DNA of 64,000 bases from Arthrobacter citreus (GTDB lineage Bacteria > Bacillota > Bacilli > Bacillales > Bacillaceae_G), in contig CP053688.1 in assembly GCA_013200995.1 (NCBI GenBank), positions 1,984,001-2,048,000 of the forward strand. Direction: 5' to 3'. Positions 27,220 through 37,917 of this stretch are shown piece by piece (position 1 is the stretch's first letter; every line of letters starts with the position of its first letter). Below the pieces are notes generated by a model. The model was given only the letters and a program-made list of their open reading frames with translations. It was not told where the DNA came from and made no database searches. The translations under genes and the position numbers were made by a program.

Positions 27220-27840
27220 TTATCCCACCATTCCCATTAAGTATACTACTGTAAAGATGAAAATCCACACTACGTCGATAAAGTGCCAGTATAAACTAGC
27301 TACATAGAACTTTGGAGCGTTGTGTAAATTTAAACCTCTTCCACCATTGCGAAGCATTAAAGTAGTGATCCATAGTAAACCAACGAATACGTGGGCACCA
27401 TGCGTTCCTACTAAAGTATAGAATGAAGAACCAAATGCACTACTCTTAATTGTAAAATGATATTCGTGCATATAGTGTCTAAATTCGTAAATTTCTAATA
27501 ATAAAAATCCTAGACCTAATAAAACAGTAATTCCTAACCATAACATCATTTTTTTGTGTTCAAAGTTTTTCATGTGATACATTGCGTAAACACTTGTAAG
27601 TGATGATGTTAAAAGTAACATAGTTGCAATGAATACTAATTTAGGTTCGAACATTTCTGAAGCACTAGCTCCACCTGCAGTAGAGTTTCTTAATGCTAAG
27701 AAAGTACCAAATAATGATGCGAATAATACAGTTTCTCCACCAAGAAATAGCCAGAATGCTAAGAATTTATTTTTACCTTCTTCTGTAGCTTTTTCAGGGT
27801 TATGAGGAAACGTCTCAGCTGTAAACTTTTGCATTTCCAT
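27220..27840 (-). CDS. ctaE: Cytochrome c oxidase subunit III
   Basis: 206 residues, five membrane helices, the short Bacillus form of subunit III. Signature segments include E-x-x-L-F-A-S-L-F-G-T-F near 35, H-G-x-H-V-x-x-G near 145-155 and H-F-x-D-V-V-W-I near 185. It overlaps the ctaD stop by one base, implying translational coupling. Confidence 0.96.
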   Translation of the reverse strand: MEMQKFTAETFPHNPEKATEEGKNKFLAFWLFLGGETVLFASLFGTFLALRNSTAGGASASEMFEPKLVFIATMLLLTSSLTSVYAMYHMKNFEHKKMMLWLGITVLLGLGFLLLEIYEFRHYMHEYHFTIKSSAFGSSFYTLVGTHGAHVFVGLLWITTLMLRNGGRGLNLHNAPKFYVASLYWHFIDVVWIFIFTVVYLMGMVG

Positions 27841-29696
27841 TATGCCTCAACCCCCTCATCTGCTATATCTTCTTTATGGATATGGAATCCATGATCATCA
27901 ATCCAAGAACGTAAGAACATTGAACCGAAAGTGATAAATAAACCAAGAACTAATACTCCAACTGCTGTATGGTTCTTTAATTCGTCATTATACATTGCAC
28001 CAAATGCTGCAATAAATAAGCCTATTGACATAACGAACGGTAGAATAGATGAGTTTGGCATATGAATATCACCTAGTGGTTCAGCAGGTGTCATTTTGCC
28101 ATTTCCTTCCATTTTCTCTACCCATAGAGCGTCTAATCCACGTACATATGGAATTTGAGCAAAATTATATTCTGGTGGTGGAGAAGAGATTGTCCATTCA
28201 AGTGTACGACCTACACCCCAAGCATCTGCAGCAGCCTTCTCACCTTTAATTGCTGTATAAACTACATTGATTAACATTACAATTGTCGCAAGACCCATGA
28301 ACATAGCTCCGATTGAGCTGATCATGTTTCCAGTATCTAAACCTTGTCCTGGTAAGTATGTAAAGTAACGACGAGGCATACCCATTAAACCTAAGAAATG
28401 TTGGATAAAGAATGTTAAATGGAAACCGATAAAGAATAAAGCGAATGTAAGTTTACCTAATTTTTCATTTAAGATTTTACCAAACATTTTTGGCCACCAG
28501 TAGTGTGCACCAGCAAATAAACCAAATACTACCCCACCTACGATTACGTAGTGGAAGTGAGCTACTACGAAATAACTATCATGGAACTGATAGTCAGCAG
28601 GAGCTGCAGCGTTCATAATACCTGTTACCCCACCTAGTACGAATGATGGAATAAATGCCACTGACCAAAGCATTGGAGTTGTAAAACGAATTTGTCCGCC
28701 CCACATTGTTAATAACCAGTTAAAGATTTTAACCCCTGTAGGAACTGCAATTGCCATTGTTGCAACAGCGAAGATTGCATTTGCTACTGCGCCAAGACCA
28801 TCTGTAAACATATGGTGAGCCCAAACCATGAATCCTAAGAAACCGATTAATACTGTAGCGAATACCATTGAAGAATATCCGAATAATCGTTTCTTTGAGA
28901 ATGCCGGGATGATATCAGAGAAGATACCGAATGCCGGTAAAATAAGAATATATACTTCCGGATGTCCGAAGATCCAGAATAAATGTTCAAAGATCATTGA
29001 GTTTCCACCTAATGAAGCATCAAAGAATGCTGTTCCAAATAGGCGATCAAACATTAATAATGCTAACCCGATTGTTAAAGCCGGGAACGCGAATAAAATA
29101 AGTGCTGATGTTACAAATACAGTCCAAGTAAATAGTGGCATACGCATGTAAGTTAACCCTGGAGCACGCATGTTAATAATCGTTGCTAAGAAGTTAATAC
29201 CACCTGCTAATGTACCAATACCTGAAATTTGTAGACCTAATAAGTAGAAGTCTACACCATGAGATTTACTTTGTAGAGCTAGTGTCGCATATGATGTCCA
29301 ACCTGCGTCAGGTGCTCCACCTAAGAACCAACTTAAGTTTAAGAATACTCCACCTACGAAGAATAACCAGAAACCTAAAGAATTTAAAAACGGGAATGCT
29401 ACGTCACGAGCACCTATTTGTAAAGGTACTACCGCATTAAAGAAAGCAAAAATCATCGGCATTGCCGCTAAGAAAATCATTGTTGTACCATGCATTGTTA
29501 ATACTTGATTATAAGCATCACCTACTAAAAAGGTGTTGTCTGGCTTAATTAATTGTATACGAATAAATAACGCTTCCATTCCACCAACTAAGAAAAAGAA
29601 TCCGCCTGCGATTAAATACAGGATAGCAATTTTCTTATGGTCGACTGTCGTTAAGTAGTCCCACAATAGTGGTTTCTTTTTCGCTACAGAACTCAC
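27840..29696 (-). CDS. ctaD: Cytochrome c oxidase subunit I
   Basis: Catalytic subunit with low-spin heme a, heme a3 and Cu-B; reduces oxygen to water and pumps protons. 618 residues, about 13-14 helices. The low-spin heme His is in L-T-M-H-G-T, the Cu-B/tyrosine motif H-P-E-V-Y-I at about residue 245-250, the H-H-M-F motif at about 295-298, and the heme a3 / heme a histidine pair in V-A-H-F-H-Y-V near 380. All ligands are present. Confidence 0.98.
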   Translation of the reverse strand: MSSVAKKKPLLWDYLTTVDHKKIAILYLIAGGFFFLVGGMEALFIRIQLIKPDNTFLVGDAYNQVLTMHGTTMIFLAAMPMIFAFFNAVVPLQIGARDVAFPFLNSLGFWLFFVGGVFLNLSWFLGGAPDAGWTSYATLALQSKSHGVDFYLLGLQISGIGTLAGGINFLATIINMRAPGLTYMRMPLFTWTVFVTSALILFAFPALTIGLALLMFDRLFGTAFFDASLGGNSMIFEHLFWIFGHPEVYILILPAFGIFSDIIPAFSKKRLFGYSSMVFATVLIGFLGFMVWAHHMFTDGLGAVANAIFAVATMAIAVPTGVKIFNWLLTMWGGQIRFTTPMLWSVAFIPSFVLGGVTGIMNAAAPADYQFHDSYFVVAHFHYVIVGGVVFGLFAGAHYWWPKMFGKILNEKLGKLTFALFFIGFHLTFFIQHFLGLMGMPRRYFTYLPGQGLDTGNMISSIGAMFMGLATIVMLINVVYTAIKGEKAAADAWGVGRTLEWTISSPPPEYNFAQIPYVRGLDALWVEKMEGNGKMTPAEPLGDIHMPNSSILPFVMSIGLFIAAFGAMYNDELKNHTAVGVLVLGLFITFGSMFLRSWIDDHGFHIHKEDIADEGVEA

Positions 29697-29728
29697 AGTA
29701 TTACCCCCTTTGCTTCATATCCATTAAA

Positions 29729-30769
29729 TTATTTTGCAATTTTCAAGCTAGTTAAGTATGCAGTTAACTTATCAATCTGATCTGAAGTTAAATCACCATA
29801 TTTACCTGCCATAAGGTTACCTGGTTTCATTGATTCTGGATCAGTTAACCATTTTTTGATGTTTGCTTCGTTATTTTTAGCAATACCAGCAACCATATCA
29901 CGATCACCGAAGTTCGCTAAGTTTGGAGCAAGTCGTGCAGCTGGTGGTCTAGTATCATTTGCATCTGCAGCATGACAACCAATACAGCTTTGTTTGAAGA
30001 TTTTTTCACCTTCTTGAGCATCTGCTGTTACAGCTTGACCTTTTTGATTTTTCATATCAACCAACCATTTATCGTAGGCAGCTTGACTTACAACTTTAAC
30101 TTTAAATTGCATTAATGAATGTGAAGGACCACAAAACTCTGCACAGAATCCATTATATGTACCTTCTTTATCAGCTGAAAGCCACATTTTGTTTACACCT
30201 TCAACGTTTGTATCAAGTTTACCTGCTAATGATGGAACCCAGAATGAGTGTTTGATATCTTGACCTTTAAGGTTTAAGATAACTTTTTTCCCAACCGGAA
30301 TATACATGTCTTGAGAAGTTACAAATTTTTGATTAGGATACTCAAATTCCCACCAGAAAAGATGAGCATTTACATTTATAACAATTGCATCCTTTTTCTT
30401 CTCATCTTTTGTAATTTGCTTCTCATCTGAAAGCTTAAACGTCTGTGATACTGTTGGTACTGCTAATACGATAAGTAAAATAACAGGAATAATAGTCCAA
30501 AGAAGTTCTAAGATATGATTTCCTTCTACTTGCTTTGGAATAATATTTTCTTGTCCTTTACGGTGACGATATTTCACGATCACGTAAAGGAAAAGTACTG
30601 TTACAACAGCAACAACGAATACCATGATAGTCGTACTTAGCTTCATTAGATCGTATTGCATTTTTGCTACTTCACCTTGAGGATTCAGTGTAGATTGATT
30701 TGCATGTCCACATGCACTCAAAATAACTGCTATCAAGGAAATTAGCGAGACTAATCGCCAATGTTTCAT
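29729..30769 (-). CDS. ctaC: Cytochrome c oxidase subunit II with fused cytochrome c domain (caa3 type)
   Basis: 346 residues. Lipoprotein signal with lipobox L-S-A-C near residue 20, two membrane helices (about 45-65 and 85-105), and a cupredoxin domain with the Cu-A site C-A-E-F-C-G-P-S-H-S-L-M near 210-221. The C-terminus is a cytochrome c domain with C-I-G-C-H near 262-266 and a downstream Met (K-P-G-N-L-M). The fused heme domain identifies a caa3-type oxidase that takes electrons from cytochrome c. Confidence 0.97.
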   Translation of the reverse strand: MKHWRLVSLISLIAVILSACGHANQSTLNPQGEVAKMQYDLMKLSTTIMVFVVAVVTVLFLYVIVKYRHRKGQENIIPKQVEGNHILELLWTIIPVILLIVLAVPTVSQTFKLSDEKQITKDEKKKDAIVINVNAHLFWWEFEYPNQKFVTSQDMYIPVGKKVILNLKGQDIKHSFWVPSLAGKLDTNVEGVNKMWLSADKEGTYNGFCAEFCGPSHSLMQFKVKVVSQAAYDKWLVDMKNQKGQAVTADAQEGEKIFKQSCIGCHAADANDTRPPAARLAPNLANFGDRDMVAGIAKNNEANIKKWLTDPESMKPGNLMAGKYGDLTSDQIDKLTAYLTSLKIAK

Positions 30770-30864
30770 AAGTATACTTCCCCCTCTTTCAATTTAAAGT
30801 GTTTCACTCTTATTTAAAAATAAGATTAAACAAACAATAAAAAAATCCCCCGTAATACCCCTAA

Positions 30865-31785
30865 TTAAAACGAAATTGTAAACACAATCATTGACATAAA
30901 TAGAAGAGTTAAATAGTTAATCGAGTATATAAACATTAATTTAGAGAACTTTTGATCGTCCTTTTGTTTATAACAATATAATCCTAAAATAACCCATCCA
31001 ATATTCAATATTGTTGCAAAAATAATAAATGGTAAACCTAGAGCTTGCATGTAAAATGGCAGTGGTAATAAACATAATACCCAGATCATCACTTGACGTT
31101 TCGTCATTTCAAATCCGTAAACCACTGGTAGCATTGGAATTCCCGCTCTTTTATATTCTTCAGAACGTCTCATCGCAAGTGCTAAAAAATGCGGTGGTTG
31201 CCATATAAACATGATTAAAAACAGCATCCAAGCAATTGGATGCAAGTTCGCATCGATTGCTGCCCATCCAATCAATGGGGGTGCTGCACCAGATATACTA
31301 CCTACTACTGTGTTTAACGTGTAATTACGTTTCGTCCAAAGAGTGTATAGTACGATATATGTAAATGCACCAATAAATGCATATACAACAGCCATTAAAG
31401 TTGTGAAAGCCATACATGTAAAGCCAAGAATTAATAAAATAATACCAATAGATATAGTAACACTTGGTTTGATATTACCAGTTACAGTTGGTCTATTTTT
31501 AGTTCGCTCCATATACGGGTCAATATCGCGATCAATATAATTATTGATAACACATGATCCTGCAATAATTAACGACGATCCAATTACTGTTATGATCGCC
31601 TTTGGTAAAGAATCCAATATATCTAATCCATTAATCTGGATTGCTAACCATATACCTGTAAACGTTGTAAGTATATTAGAGTTTACGATCCCTATTTTCA
31701 TTAAAGAAAGTAAGTCTTTCTTTAGTGAACTAGAAGGATGATTAGTTTCTCCGTTGTTAGAAACATTATTAGCTAATTGTTCCAA
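30865..31785 (-). CDS. ctaB: Protoheme IX farnesyltransferase (heme O synthase)
   Basis: Adds a farnesyl group to heme B to give heme O. 306 residues of the UbiA prenyltransferase fold with about nine helices. The Asp-rich motif N-N-Y-I-D-R-D-I-D is at about 105-113, followed by M-E-R-T-K-N-R-P, and the second [10 protein letters not shown] segment is near 210-220. The start is a TTG at 31785 with GGAGG six bases upstream. It leads the ctaB-C-D-E-F run and diverges from ctaA. Confidence 0.95.
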   Translation of the reverse strand: MEQLANNVSNNGETNHPSSSLKKDLLSLMKIGIVNSNILTTFTGIWLAIQINGLDILDSLPKAIITVIGSSLIIAGSCVINNYIDRDIDPYMERTKNRPTVTGNIKPSVTISIGIILLILGFTCMAFTTLMAVVYAFIGAFTYIVLYTLWTKRNYTLNTVVGSISGAAPPLIGWAAIDANLHPIAWMLFLIMFIWQPPHFLALAMRRSEEYKRAGIPMLPVVYGFEMTKRQVMIWVLCLLPLPFYMQALGLPFIIFATILNIGWVILGLYCYKQKDDQKFSKLMFIYSINYLTLLFMSMIVFTISF

Positions 31786-32183
31786 GTCAATCCTCCTCTT
31801 TTTTTCAAAACTTCATTTTTCATACCCATTTTTTTATGGTTAAAATGAAATATTAATTTAAATATACTTCTATTAAACTAAATTGAATGAAATTTTTGTG
31901 ATAAATATGTGACAAAATTGTGTACGTTTCAAAAAAATTTTAACGTAAACAGCATATCTTTTCAATACTAAATACTATTTAATTATAAAATTAATTATTT
32001 CTATATTTTTCAAATGAATACATTCATTGCGAAGAAAAAACAAATATTATGTCTAAATATGAAGGTTACCTTTGAATTTTATGTCGTAATCTTATATGAT
32101 ATAGAAGTATTATTTGCAGAATTATTTTTTTAATAAATAAATTTTAAAATTATTATTATTTTATAAAAGTGGGTGTGTTTACT
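31786..32183. other. ctaB-ctaA divergent regulatory region
   Basis: About 400 AT-rich bases without an ORF. It contains an imperfect dyad TTGTGA ... TGACAA (31896-31915), TTTTAACGTAAACA (31938-31951, a weak cre-like match), the perfect palindrome AATGAATACATTCATT (32013-32028) and a probable ctaA promoter (32072-32100). In B. subtilis this region is controlled by ResD and catabolite control; I cannot assign these sites to a named regulator from sequence alone. Confidence 0.65.
32072..32100 (+). promoter_or_regulatory. Probable ctaA promoter
   Basis: TTGAAT (32072-32077), a 17-bp spacer and TATGAT (32095-32100): a sigma-A-like arrangement about 85 bases before the ctaA start. Confidence 0.6.
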
Positions 32184-33119
32184 TTGCTACGTGTTTTAAA
32201 AGGGGTATCATTAATAACCTCATTCATACTTTTAATTGTTTTATTGGGTGGGGCACTCGTAACAAAGACTAATTCTGGACTTGGCTGTGGTAGATCATGG
32301 CCGCTATGTAAAGGCCAAATTATTCCTGATCATTTAACGATTCAAACTGTAATTGAGTTATCTCATCGAGCTGCATCAGGCCTTGCCGGAATATTTGTTT
32401 TATTATTGGCAGTGCTTGCTTGGATTACCATTCCTCATAAAAGAGAAACAAAGTTTTTAGCAATTATATCTTGTATTTTTTTAGTTGCTCAAGCATTAAT
32501 CGGAGCTGCTGCTGTCGTTTGGGGACAAATCCCTGCAGTTAAAGCAATTCATTTTGGTATATCTCTAATTTGCTTTGCAGCAGTAGTTATGTTGACTTTA
32601 TTAATTTTCGAACAAGACCGTAATTACCAAAGAAATACTTTTTATGTCGGAAAAAAAATGAAATTTCATACTTATGGATTGTGGATTTATTCATACTTAG
32701 TAGTTTATACAGGGGCTCTTGTTCGACATGAAAATGCTAGTTTAGCGTGTCCTAGCTGGCCGCTTTGCAGTAAAGCAAACAATGGAATTCCAACTCAACT
32801 CCACGAATGGATTCAAATGGGCCATCGTTTTGCAGCCTTTCTTCTATTCGTATGGATTGTGATCGCATTTGTACATGCATTTAAGTACTATCGAAACGAA
32901 CGTGGCATTTATCTTGGATGGGTTGTTTCTCTTATCCTAGTTACACTTCAAGTGATTTGCGGAGCTATGATTATCTATACAAACCTAAACATTTATGTAG
33001 CTTTAACACATGTTATTTTAATTTCCTGCTTATTTGCGATTTTTAGTTTCCAAAGCTTAGTTTGTACTAGAAGTAAAAGCTCAGATGCACATTTACTTCA
33101 AAATAAAAACATCTCATAA
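32184..33119 (+). CDS. ctaA: Heme A synthase
   Basis: Oxidises the C8 methyl of heme O to give heme A for the aa3 oxidase. 311 residues with eight helices in two four-helix halves. The extracellular cysteine pair is present in [10 protein letters not shown] (about 31-40), and a second pair in A-C-P-S-W-P-L-C in the other half. Heme-binding histidines are in L-S-H-R, A-I-H, M-G-H-R and L-T-H. I start at the TTG at 32184, preceded by GTGGGTG; a GTG at 32169 lacks an upstream site. Confidence 0.94.
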   Translation: MLRVLKGVSLITSFILLIVLLGGALVTKTNSGLGCGRSWPLCKGQIIPDHLTIQTVIELSHRAASGLAGIFVLLLAVLAWITIPHKRETKFLAIISCIFLVAQALIGAAAVVWGQIPAVKAIHFGISLICFAAVVMLTLLIFEQDRNYQRNTFYVGKKMKFHTYGLWIYSYLVVYTGALVRHENASLACPSWPLCSKANNGIPTQLHEWIQMGHRFAAFLLFVWIVIAFVHAFKYYRNERGIYLGWVVSLILVTLQVICGAMIIYTNLNIYVALTHVILISCLFAIFSFQSLVCTRSKSSDAHLLQNKNIS

Positions 33120-33164
33120 AAAAGGTATTTCTTCTACAGTTACGTAGAAGAAATACCTTTTTTC
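33118..33164 (+). terminator. ctaA terminator
   Basis: AAAGGTATTTCTTCTAC pairs with GTAGAAGAAATACCTTT, followed by T residues on the plus strand. Confidence 0.9.
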
Positions 33165-33188
33165 ATTCATTACAAAAATTGACAAAGC

Positions 33189-33230
33189 AAAGAGTACTCG
33201 GGTGTAAGGTTCCTCTCCCAAGTACTCTTA
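33189..33230 (-). terminator. pyc terminator hairpin
   Basis: AAGAGTACTCGGG (33190-33202) pairs with CCCAAGTACTCTT (33217-33229). The T tail on the minus strand is modest. Confidence 0.7.
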
Positions 33231-33244
33231 AACTCGTTCATAAA

Positions 33245-36200
33245 TTATCTTTGTTCTAACTCAATTAATAGATCACCTGTAGAAATACCTTCTCCAGAAG
33301 CAATTAAAATGTCTCTTATAACGCCTGTAAATGGTGATTGTACAGTTGTTTCCATTTTCATTGCCTCAGTTATTGCTAATGTTTGACCTTTTTCAACAAC
33401 ATCGCCTTTTTTAACAAGTACATTTAAAACAGTACCTGGCATTGTTGCATTTATATGGTTCGGATTATTAGCATCCCCTTTTCGTTTTTGAACGACAGTT
33501 GATTTAATTGAATAATCTTTAATTACGATTTCACGAGGCTGACCATTTAATTCAAAATAGATCACTCTTGTTCCATCAGCCTGTGCTTGTCCGATTGAAA
33601 CTAATTTAACGATCAACGTTTTACCACGCTCAATATCAACTTTAATCTCTTCATCTAATTTCATGCCATGGAAGAAAGTTGGTGTATCTAGTACTGATAA
33701 ATCACCATAGCTTTCTACATTTTTTTGATAATCCATAAACACTTTTGGATATAAACAATAAGCCAATATATCAAAGTTTGTAACTTGACGATTTAGTGAA
33801 CGGAATAAATATTCCTCAACATCTTTAAAATCAATCGGTTTTAATGACTCCCCAGCTCGTTCTGTTAATGGTTGTCTACCTTTTAAGATAATACGTTGTA
33901 AACTCTTTGGAAATCCACCATGAGGTTGTCCTAATTGACCTTCAAAAAATTCAATTACAGAGTCTGGGAAATCAATGTTTTCACCTTTTTCGTACACTGA
34001 ATCTTCATCTAAATTATTTTGAACCATAAACAACGCCATATCTCCAACTACTTTAGAAGAAGGTGTAACTTTAACTACATCTCCAAATAGTTGATTTACT
34101 CTGCCATACATATCTTTAACGTCTTCAAATCGATCTCCTAAGCCAACACCTTTAGCTTGTTGCTTTAAGTTAGAATATTGGCCACCTGGCATTTCGTGTT
34201 GGTATACCTCTGTATGAGGAGAGACCATACCACTTTCAAAACTAGTGTAATATTTACGTACGCCTTCCCAATACGTTGATAATTGTTCTAAACCATTAAT
34301 ATTTAAATTCGTCTCATGATTTGAACCTTGAAGAGCATAGTATAAACTATTTGCACTTGGCTGAGATGTTAATCCAGACATGCTTCCAATTGCAACGTCT
34401 ACTACATCAACACCAGCTTCAATTGCTTTAACGTAAGTATATAAACCATTTCCACTCGTATCATGAGTATGTAAGTGGATTGGTAAATCTACAGTATCTT
34501 TCAATTCACTAATTAGATTGTAAGCTGCCTGAGGCTTTAATAAACCAGCCATATCTTTAATCGCAAGTATATGCGCACCAGCTGCTTCTAAATCCTTTGC
34601 AAGCTCTTTATAATAAGCTAGATTATACTTTGTTCTTGTTGGGTCTAATATATCACCTGTGTAACAAATTGATGCTTCAGCAAGCTTTCCGCTATTGCGG
34701 ACTGCATCGATCGCAACTTCCATACCTTTAACCCAGTTTAAACTATCAAATATTCTAAATACGTCAATTCCAGCTTGAGCTGATGCTTCAATAAATTTTC
34801 TAACAAGATTATCTGGATAATTTTTATAACCAACTGCATTCGATCCACGGAATAACATTTGGAATAAAACATTTGGTACTTGATTTCTTAAATTTAATAG
34901 TCTTTCCCATGGATCTTCGTTTAAAAATCTGTAAGCAACATCAAATGTTGCGCCTCCCCACATTTCTAGAGAGAATAAGTTAGGTAATAATTTAGACGTT
35001 TGTTCTGCTATTGTAGTTAAGTCCTTTGAACGAATTCTTGTTGCAAGAAGCGATTGATGAGCATCCCTAAATGTAGTGTCAGTAAATAACACATTAGATT
35101 GATTTTTTAACCATTTTGAAAATTCATCTGGGCCTAATTTGTCTAATAATTGTTTCGTTCCAGCTTCAGGTTCTTTAATATGCTCTACATTTGGTAAGAT
35201 TATCTCATCAAAAGTAGGTTTTTCATTAACAGAAATTCCAGGAAATCCATTAACAGTCACGTTACCAATATAATTTAATAATTTTGTTCCACGGTCTCTT
35301 CGTTTTGCAAATACGAATAATTCCGGAGATGAATCGACAAATGAAGTATTATATTCTCCAGACAAGAAATCTGGATGTGTCGTTACATTCTCTAAAAATG
35401 GAATATTTGTTTTAATCCCACGAATACGGAACTCTTTTAAGTTTCGATTTAACTTTGCAATTGCACCATCAAATGTTAAAGCATGTGTAGTTACTTTTAC
35501 TAATAACGAATCATAATATGGTGTAATAACAGCACCTTGGAAGCTGTTACCAGTATCTAATCGTACACCAAATCCTCCACCTGAACGATATGCCATAATC
35601 TTACCTGTATCTGGCATAAAATTGTTTAGTGGATCTTCTGTCGTAACACGTGCTTGAATGGCAAATCCAATTCTTGGAATATCTTCTTGTAATGGAATGC
35701 CAATTTTATCACTATGTATACTATTTCCTTGTGCTATTAAAATTTGAGTTTGAACAATATCAACGCCTGTAATCATTTCAGTAATTGTATGTTCAACTTG
35801 AACACGAGGATTTACTTCAATAAAATAAAATTCATTACCCGAAACTAAAAATTCTACAGTACCAGCATTTACATAACCTACTTCTTTCATTAGTTGAACT
35901 GCTGCATCACAAATTCTCGTTCTAAGCTCTTCAGTAATAGAAGTACAAGGTGCAACTTCAACTAATTTTTGATGTCTTCTTTGAATAGAACAATCGCGTT
36001 CAAATAAATGAATGATATTCCCTTGATTATCCCCAATTATTTGAACTTCAATATGTTTAGGGTTTTCAATAAATTTTTCAACATAAACTTCATCATTACC
36101 AAAAGCAGCTTTTGCTTCAGATTTTGCACGTTCATATGCATCCTTTACACCAGCATTTGTACGTACAATCCTCATACCACGACCGCCACCACCTAAAGCA

Positions 36201-36694
36201 GCCTTAATGATAATTGGGAATCCAAAAGTCTCACCAAATCCCTTAACATCATCCAATGACTCAACAGGACCATTACTTCCTGGAATAATTGGTAAATTTG
36301 CTTTAAGTGCTTGCTGCTTTGCTTTAATTTTATCGCCAAAAATATCTAAATGTCTTGAGTGAGGTCCAATAAAAGTAATTCCCTCTTCTTCACATCTCTC
36401 GGCAAATTTAATATTTTCAGATAAAAATCCATAACCTGGATGGATTGCATCAACATTGTTTTTCTTTGCTATTTCAATAATACCTTCAATATCTAGATAA
36501 GCATCAATTGGCTTTTTACCTTTACCAACAATATATGCTTCGTCAGCTTTATAACGGTGATATGACCCTTCATCTTCTTTAGAATAAATACCAACTGTTC
36601 TAATCCCTAACTCAGTACATGCTCGAAATACTCGAATTGCTATTTCTCCTCGGTTAGCTACTAGAACTTTTTTAATCTGTTTCGTGTAAGTCAT
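33245..36694 (-). CDS. pyc: Pyruvate carboxylase
   Basis: Biotin- and ATP-dependent carboxylation of pyruvate to oxaloacetate, the main anaplerotic step. 1149 residues, full length. Biotin carboxylase domain about 5-455 (opens K-V-L-V-A-N-R-G-E-I-A-I-R, with the Gly-rich G-G-G-G-R-G-M), carboxyltransferase domain about 530-800 (F-R-D-A-H-Q-S-L, metal-site H-L-H-T-H-D-T-S-G-N-G), then the conserved linker domain and a biotinyl domain with the acceptor Lys1113 in A-M-K-M. Single gene between ctaA and ftsW as in B. subtilis. Confidence 0.98.
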   Translation of the reverse strand: MTYTKQIKKVLVANRGEIAIRVFRACTELGIRTVGIYSKEDEGSYHRYKADEAYIVGKGKKPIDAYLDIEGIIEIAKKNNVDAIHPGYGFLSENIKFAERCEEEGITFIGPHSRHLDIFGDKIKAKQQALKANLPIIPGSNGPVESLDDVKGFGETFGFPIIIKAALGGGGRGMRIVRTNAGVKDAYERAKSEAKAAFGNDEVYVEKFIENPKHIEVQIIGDNQGNIIHLFERDCSIQRRHQKLVEVAPCTSITEELRTRICDAAVQLMKEVGYVNAGTVEFLVSGNEFYFIEVNPRVQVEHTITEMITGVDIVQTQILIAQGNSIHSDKIGIPLQEDIPRIGFAIQARVTTEDPLNNFMPDTGKIMAYRSGGGFGVRLDTGNSFQGAVITPYYDSLLVKVTTHALTFDGAIAKLNRNLKEFRIRGIKTNIPFLENVTTHPDFLSGEYNTSFVDSSPELFVFAKRRDRGTKLLNYIGNVTVNGFPGISVNEKPTFDEIILPNVEHIKEPEAGTKQLLDKLGPDEFSKWLKNQSNVLFTDTTFRDAHQSLLATRIRSKDLTTIAEQTSKLLPNLFSLEMWGGATFDVAYRFLNEDPWERLLNLRNQVPNVLFQMLFRGSNAVGYKNYPDNLVRKFIEASAQAGIDVFRIFDSLNWVKGMEVAIDAVRNSGKLAEASICYTGDILDPTRTKYNLAYYKELAKDLEAAGAHILAIKDMAGLLKPQAAYNLISELKDTVDLPIHLHTHDTSGNGLYTYVKAIEAGVDVVDVAIGSMSGLTSQPSANSLYYALQGSNHETNLNINGLEQLSTYWEGVRKYYTSFESGMVSPHTEVYQHEMPGGQYSNLKQQAKGVGLGDRFEDVKDMYGRVNQLFGDVVKVTPSSKVVGDMALFMVQNNLDEDSVYEKGENIDFPDSVIEFFEGQLGQPHGGFPKSLQRIILKGRQPLTERAGESLKPIDFKDVEEYLFRSLNRQVTNFDILAYCLYPKVFMDYQKNVESYGDLSVLDTPTFFHGMKLDEEIKVDIERGKTLIVKLVSIGQAQADGTRVIYFELNGQPREIVIKDYSIKSTVVQKRKGDANNPNHINATMPGTVLNVLVKKGDVVEKGQTLAITEAMKMETTVQSPFTGVIRDILIASGEGISTGDLLIELEQR

Positions 36695-36774
36695 TTTTAA
36701 GCCTCCTGTATTATATGAAAGATAATTATCAATAAATTAAGAATAAACTTTTTAAAAATGCATGATTAAAGAAT

Positions 36775-37917
36775 TTATAAAGTTTCTTTGTTAATCTTAT
36801 TACGTATTGAAATATTCATTAAAATACCAACCATAGAGAGCATAACGATTAATGAAGTCCCCCCGTAACTTACAAATGGTAAAGGAACACCCGTAAGAGG
36901 AATTAACGATGTAACTCCTCCAATATTTACAAATGATTGAATCACGATAATCGCGCTAATTCCTGTAGCTAATAATGAATCAAATGAATCATTTGATTTA
37001 TGAGCAATTAGCAATCCTCGCCAAACAATAATAAATATACATAAAATAACAACAATAACGCCTATCAAACCTGTTTCTTCGCCGATAATCGCTAAAATAA
37101 AATCAGTATGTGGTTCAGGTAAATAGCCTAATTTCTGGATACTTTTTCCTAATCCAACACCAGTAAAACCACCATTTGCAAATGCAATTAATGAATTTAC
37201 GATTTGAAATCCAATCCCTTGAGCATAGTCAAAAGGATTTCGGAATGCTAAAAATCGGTTAACTTGTACATCTGTTAATCCAATTCCTAAACTAATACAA
37301 ATACTGATTAATGGATAGAGTAATCCAATCCCACCTACAAATAAGAGGATTAGTCTCTTAACAATAAAACCACTACAAAACGATACGACTGCACAGGTTC
37401 CTATAATTAATAAAGCTGTACCTGTATCAGGCTGTAATCGTAATAAGATAATATAAATTGCTACAATTACCCAAGGGGCAAATAGCATTTTCCAGTTTTT
37501 TGTAATTCCCTTTTGTCTTTTTGAGTACCAACTGGCTAATAGAATAATAGATCCTAATTTTATTAACTCAGCAGGTTGTATTCCAAAAACCCAGCTTTTA
37601 GCGTTATTTCTAACTTCACCAAATAGTAAAACGGCTACTAGTAGCCCAATACTTATTGCCACATTTAAAATGATCACAATTCGCTTTCTAAAGAAAGTTG
37701 CAGGTACACACATAAAGAATAAACACGCAACCATCCCTACTTCAAATGCAGTTAATTGCTTTTTGAAGAAATAATCATCTGGCCAATGTTCGCTTTGATA
37801 ACGAATAGACGGTAACGGCGAACTAGCGCTATACACCATGATTAAACCAAATAAACACAAAATGATTAATGGAACAAAAATCATATAATCAATATTTTTT
37901 AAATATTTTTTTAACAT
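36775..37917 (-). CDS. ftsW: FtsW, SEDS-family peptidoglycan glycosyltransferase
   Basis: 380 residues, ten membrane helices. SEDS signatures include L-I-M-V-Y-S-A-S near 24-31, P-A-E-L-I-K near 115-120, L-Q-P-D-T-G-T-A near 160-167, A-x-G-G-x-x-G-x-G-x-G near 247-257 and L-P-x-T-G-V-P-L-P-F-V-S-Y-G-G-T near 339-354. Polymerises glycan strands during division. It sits between ylaN and pyc as in B. subtilis, which favours FtsW over SpoVE or RodA. Confidence 0.94.
   Translation of the reverse strand: MLKKYLKNIDYMIFVPLIILCLFGLIMVYSASSPLPSIRYQSEHWPDDYFFKKQLTAFEVGMVACLFFMCVPATFFRKRIVIILNVAISIGLLVAVLLFGEVRNNAKSWVFGIQPAELIKLGSIILLASWYSKRQKGITKNWKMLFAPWVIVAIYIILLRLQPDTGTALLIIGTCAVVSFCSGFIVKRLILLFVGGIGLLYPLISICISLGIGLTDVQVNRFLAFRNPFDYAQGIGFQIVNSLIAFANGGFTGVGLGKSIQKLGYLPEPHTDFILAIIGEETGLIGVIVVILCIFIIVWRGLLIAHKSNDSFDSLLATGISAIIVIQSFVNIGGVTSLIPLTGVPLPFVSYGGTSLIVMLSMVGILMNISIRNKINKETL

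Noticed and set aside
31938..31951. Catabolite-responsive element TTTTAACGTAAACA between ctaB and ctaA
   Set aside because: Three mismatches to the consensus; mentioned only as a weak possibility.
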